From Niveibacterium terrae (GTDB taxonomy: Bacteria; Pseudomonadota; Gammaproteobacteria; Burkholderiales; Rhodocyclaceae): 64,000 nt of DNA. The notes under the pieces were generated by a model. It was not told where the DNA came from, did not search any database, and was given only the letters and a program-made list of their open reading frames with translations. The position numbers and the translations under genes were made by a program. The DNA lies in the NCBI RefSeq assembly GCF_048213115.1, contig NZ_CP172404.1:1674001-1738000 (forward strand), written 5' to 3'. Positions 62,188 through 64,000 of the stretch are shown here, in pieces. How positions within the stretch are numbered: position 1 is the first letter of the stretch; every line of letters begins with the position of its first letter.

Positions 62188-63970
62188 TCGCGTGAGCGCG
62201 CTGGGTGCGGGAATTCCGGTCGGCCTGCCCGACGAGGCGACTCTGGCGCGGCTGGCCGGGGAATTCCTGGCCGCGCTGCCGAACGGCGCGCCGTCGCCGG
62301 CGCTGACCAGACCGGAAGCGGCGCCCAGCGTGGATGCCGGCACGCTGGCTCTGGCCGGCAGAGCGCCGGCGCTGCTGCCCCAGGCGAGCGCGGGCAACGG
62401 TGTCCCGGACCGCGTGAGCGATGCTTCGCCGGCGGCCGGGCGCGCCTCGGGCGTGTCCCGGGGAGTGCCCGAAGCCTATGCGGCTTCGCTGCCCAAGGTC
62501 GGTGCTCTGTCCGCGCCCCAGCCCGCGCCGCTGCCGACGAGTCCGGAATCCGGTTTCTACTTTCTCGGCGGCGGCTATCCGACCGCGCTCGATTCGGGCC
62601 GCGAGGACCGGGTCTCGGCCCGCTCCTTCGGCTTGCCCGGCGAAGCGGATCTGGCCGAGCTGCTGAGTCTGACCCGCAGACCCGACCCGGTTCGCGAGGC
62701 GGGCGGTTATTACTTCGTCGAACCCGTCGCCGGGGGCGCGACGAACGGCTACACGCCCTTCGATGTCCAGGCCGTTCGCCGCGATTTTCCGATCCTGCAG
62801 GAGCGGGTTCACGGCAAGCCCTTGATCTGGTTCGACAACGCGGCGACGACGCACAAGCCGCAGGCGGTGATTGACCGGCTTGCGTACTTTTATGCGCACG
62901 AGAACTCCAACATCCACCGCGCCGCCCACGATCTGGCCGCGCGGGCGACCGACGCCTACGAGGCGGCGCGCGACAAGGTGGCGAAGTTCATCGGAGCCGG
63001 AGCGAGCAGCGAGATCATCTTCGTGCGCGGCGCGACCGAAGCGATCAACCTGGTTGCGAAGACCTGGGGCGTGCAGAACATCGGCGCCGGCGATGAGATC
63101 GTCGTCTCGCAGCTGGAACACCATGCGAACATCGTTCCGTGGCAGCAGCTCGCGGCTCAGACCGGCGCGAAGATCCGCGTGATCCCGGTCGACGATGACG
63201 GCCAGATCCTGCTCGATGCCTATGGCAGCCTGCTGGGCGAGCGCACGAAGCTGGTCGCGATCGCCCAGGTTTCGAACGCGCTGGGCACGGTCACTCCGGT
63301 CCGCGAGATCATCGCGATGGCTCACCGGGTCGGTGCGAAAGTGCTGGTCGATGGGGCTCAGTCGATCTCGCACCTGAAGGTCGATGTCCGTTCGCTCGAC
63401 GCGGACTTCTTCATCTTCTCCGGGCACAAGATCTACGGCCCGACCGGAATCGGCGTCGTCTATGGCAAGGCCGAGATCCTCGACGCGATGCCGCCCTGGC
63501 AGGGCGGCGGCAACATGATCGCCGACGTCACGTTCGAGCGGACGCTGTACCAGAAGGCTCCGAATCGCTTCGAGGCCGGCACTGGCAACATCGCCGATGC
63601 GGTGGGCCTCGGTGCCGCGCTCGACTATGTGAGCCGGATAGGAATCGAGGCGATCGGGCGCTATGAGGAGGCGCTGCTCGGCTATGCGACCCAGGCCCTG
63701 CGCGCGATTTCCGGCGTGCGGATCATCGGGACCGCTTCCGAGAAAGCCAGCGTGTTGTCCTTCGTGCTCGCCGGCCATACGACCGAAGAGGTCGGGCGGG
63801 CGCTGAACGAGGAGGGCATTGCGGTGCGCTCCGGTCACCATTGCGCCCAGCCCATCCTGCGCCGTTTTGGCCTGGAGACGACGGTTCGGCCCTCTCTGGC
63901 CTTCTACAACACCTGCGCCGAAGTCGACGCGCTGGTCGCGGTCGTCAAACGCCTCGCCGCGCGCCGCTGA
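62162..63970 (+). CDS. Encapsulin cargo cysteine desulfurase (SufS-like)
   Basis: 602 residues from ATG 62162 (MTTPTPTSDRVSA), overlapping the shell gene. Residues 1-200 are a low-complexity Pro/Ala/Gly extension with repeated motifs GLPDEATLARL (21) and GLPGEADLAEL (157), and FYFLGG (132) and YYFVEP (183). The catalytic part starts near 201: DFPILQERVHGKPLIWFDNA, PLP Lys423 in FSGHKIYGPTGIG and nucleophile Cys561 in RSGHHCAQP. It releases sulfur from cysteine as persulfide. Disordered N-terminal extensions of this kind direct the enzyme into family 2A shells. Confidence 0.94.
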   Translation: MTTPTPTSDRVSALGAGIPVGLPDEATLARLAGEFLAALPNGAPSPALTRPEAAPSVDAGTLALAGRAPALLPQASAGNGVPDRVSDASPAAGRASGVSRGVPEAYAASLPKVGALSAPQPAPLPTSPESGFYFLGGGYPTALDSGREDRVSARSFGLPGEADLAELLSLTRRPDPVREAGGYYFVEPVAGGATNGYTPFDVQAVRRDFPILQERVHGKPLIWFDNAATTHKPQAVIDRLAYFYAHENSNIHRAAHDLAARATDAYEAARDKVAKFIGAGASSEIIFVRGATEAINLVAKTWGVQNIGAGDEIVVSQLEHHANIVPWQQLAAQTGAKIRVIPVDDDGQILLDAYGSLLGERTKLVAIAQVSNALGTVTPVREIIAMAHRVGAKVLVDGAQSISHLKVDVRSLDADFFIFSGHKIYGPTGIGVVYGKAEILDAMPPWQGGGNMIADVTFERTLYQKAPNRFEAGTGNIADAVGLGAALDYVSRIGIEAIGRYEEALLGYATQALRAISGVRIIGTASEKASVLSFVLAGHTTEEVGRALNEEGIAVRSGHHCAQPILRRFGLETTVRPSLAFYNTCAEVDALVAVVKRLAARR

Positions 63971-64000
63971 CTCATCCCTGCTGGCGCAAAAAAACGGCCC

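Noticed and set aside
61045..63841. Long minus-strand frames opposite the encapsulin and desulfurase genes
   Set aside because: They are shadows; the plus-strand products have unmistakable family motifs.

Overview
The window looks like chromosome of a GC-rich Gram-negative bacterium, most likely a betaproteobacterium (perhaps Rhodocyclales or a relative). This is inferred from overall gene style: two RND efflux systems, an Mla lipid-transport locus, a TonB/ExbBD system, many c-di-GMP and histidine-kinase proteins, and an IlvBN enzyme very close to the enterobacterial isozyme I. No rRNA or other species-level marker is present.

Layout. Positions 1-8211 are the right end of a prophage: a very large virion protein with an HEAGH zincin motif, a beta-helix tailspike, then a lysis block of overlapping genes (GH19 endolysin, a DUF2829/Tad2-like protein, a holin-like protein, and an Rz spanin with Rz1 nested inside it). 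It ends at a 3' fragment of tRNA-Thr(TGT), which marks the attachment site. Positions 8.4-16.6 kb hold housekeeping genes: two methyltransferases, guaC, a YgiQ-type radical SAM gene, rho, trxA and a 7Fe ferredoxin. A 72-bp tandem repeat and a possible small RNA lie between ygiQ and rho. At 16.7-19 kb is ilvBN, preceded by a valine-rich leader peptide and an attenuator. At 20-29 kb a TetR regulator diverges from an RND adaptor/pump/outer-membrane-channel operon that runs, with an 8-base overlap, into mlaFEDB (no mlaC). An EAL-CBS-GGDEF protein and a second RND pump/adaptor pair follow on the minus strand up to tRNA-Thr(CGT) at 35.5 kb.

Positions 36-41.5 kb carry a TonB-dependent receptor behind a possible sigma-54 promoter, then tonB-exbB-exbD-exbD and a TPR protein. 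At 43-44.4 kb is a sodium-pump decarboxylase beta subunit with a 53-residue partner. Positions 46-55.7 kb form a minus-strand signalling island: a FIST sensor, a stand-alone coiled-coil module, a REC-PAS protein, a 54-residue protein, an HDOD protein, two histidine kinases, an HD-GYP regulator and a second receiver protein, with galM in the middle. A macro-domain gene and two lipoprotein genes follow, one of them markedly AT-rich.

The most notable system is at 58.4-64 kb: rhodanese, cysK, a serine acetyltransferase, a small XRE-type regulator, a family 2A encapsulin shell protein, and a SufS-like cysteine desulfurase with a disordered extension of about 200 residues at its N terminus. Together they look like a sulfur-handling protein nanocompartment encoded with the cysteine biosynthesis branch that would feed it. 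The desulfurase extension carries two copies each of two short motifs, which are candidate cargo-loading signals.
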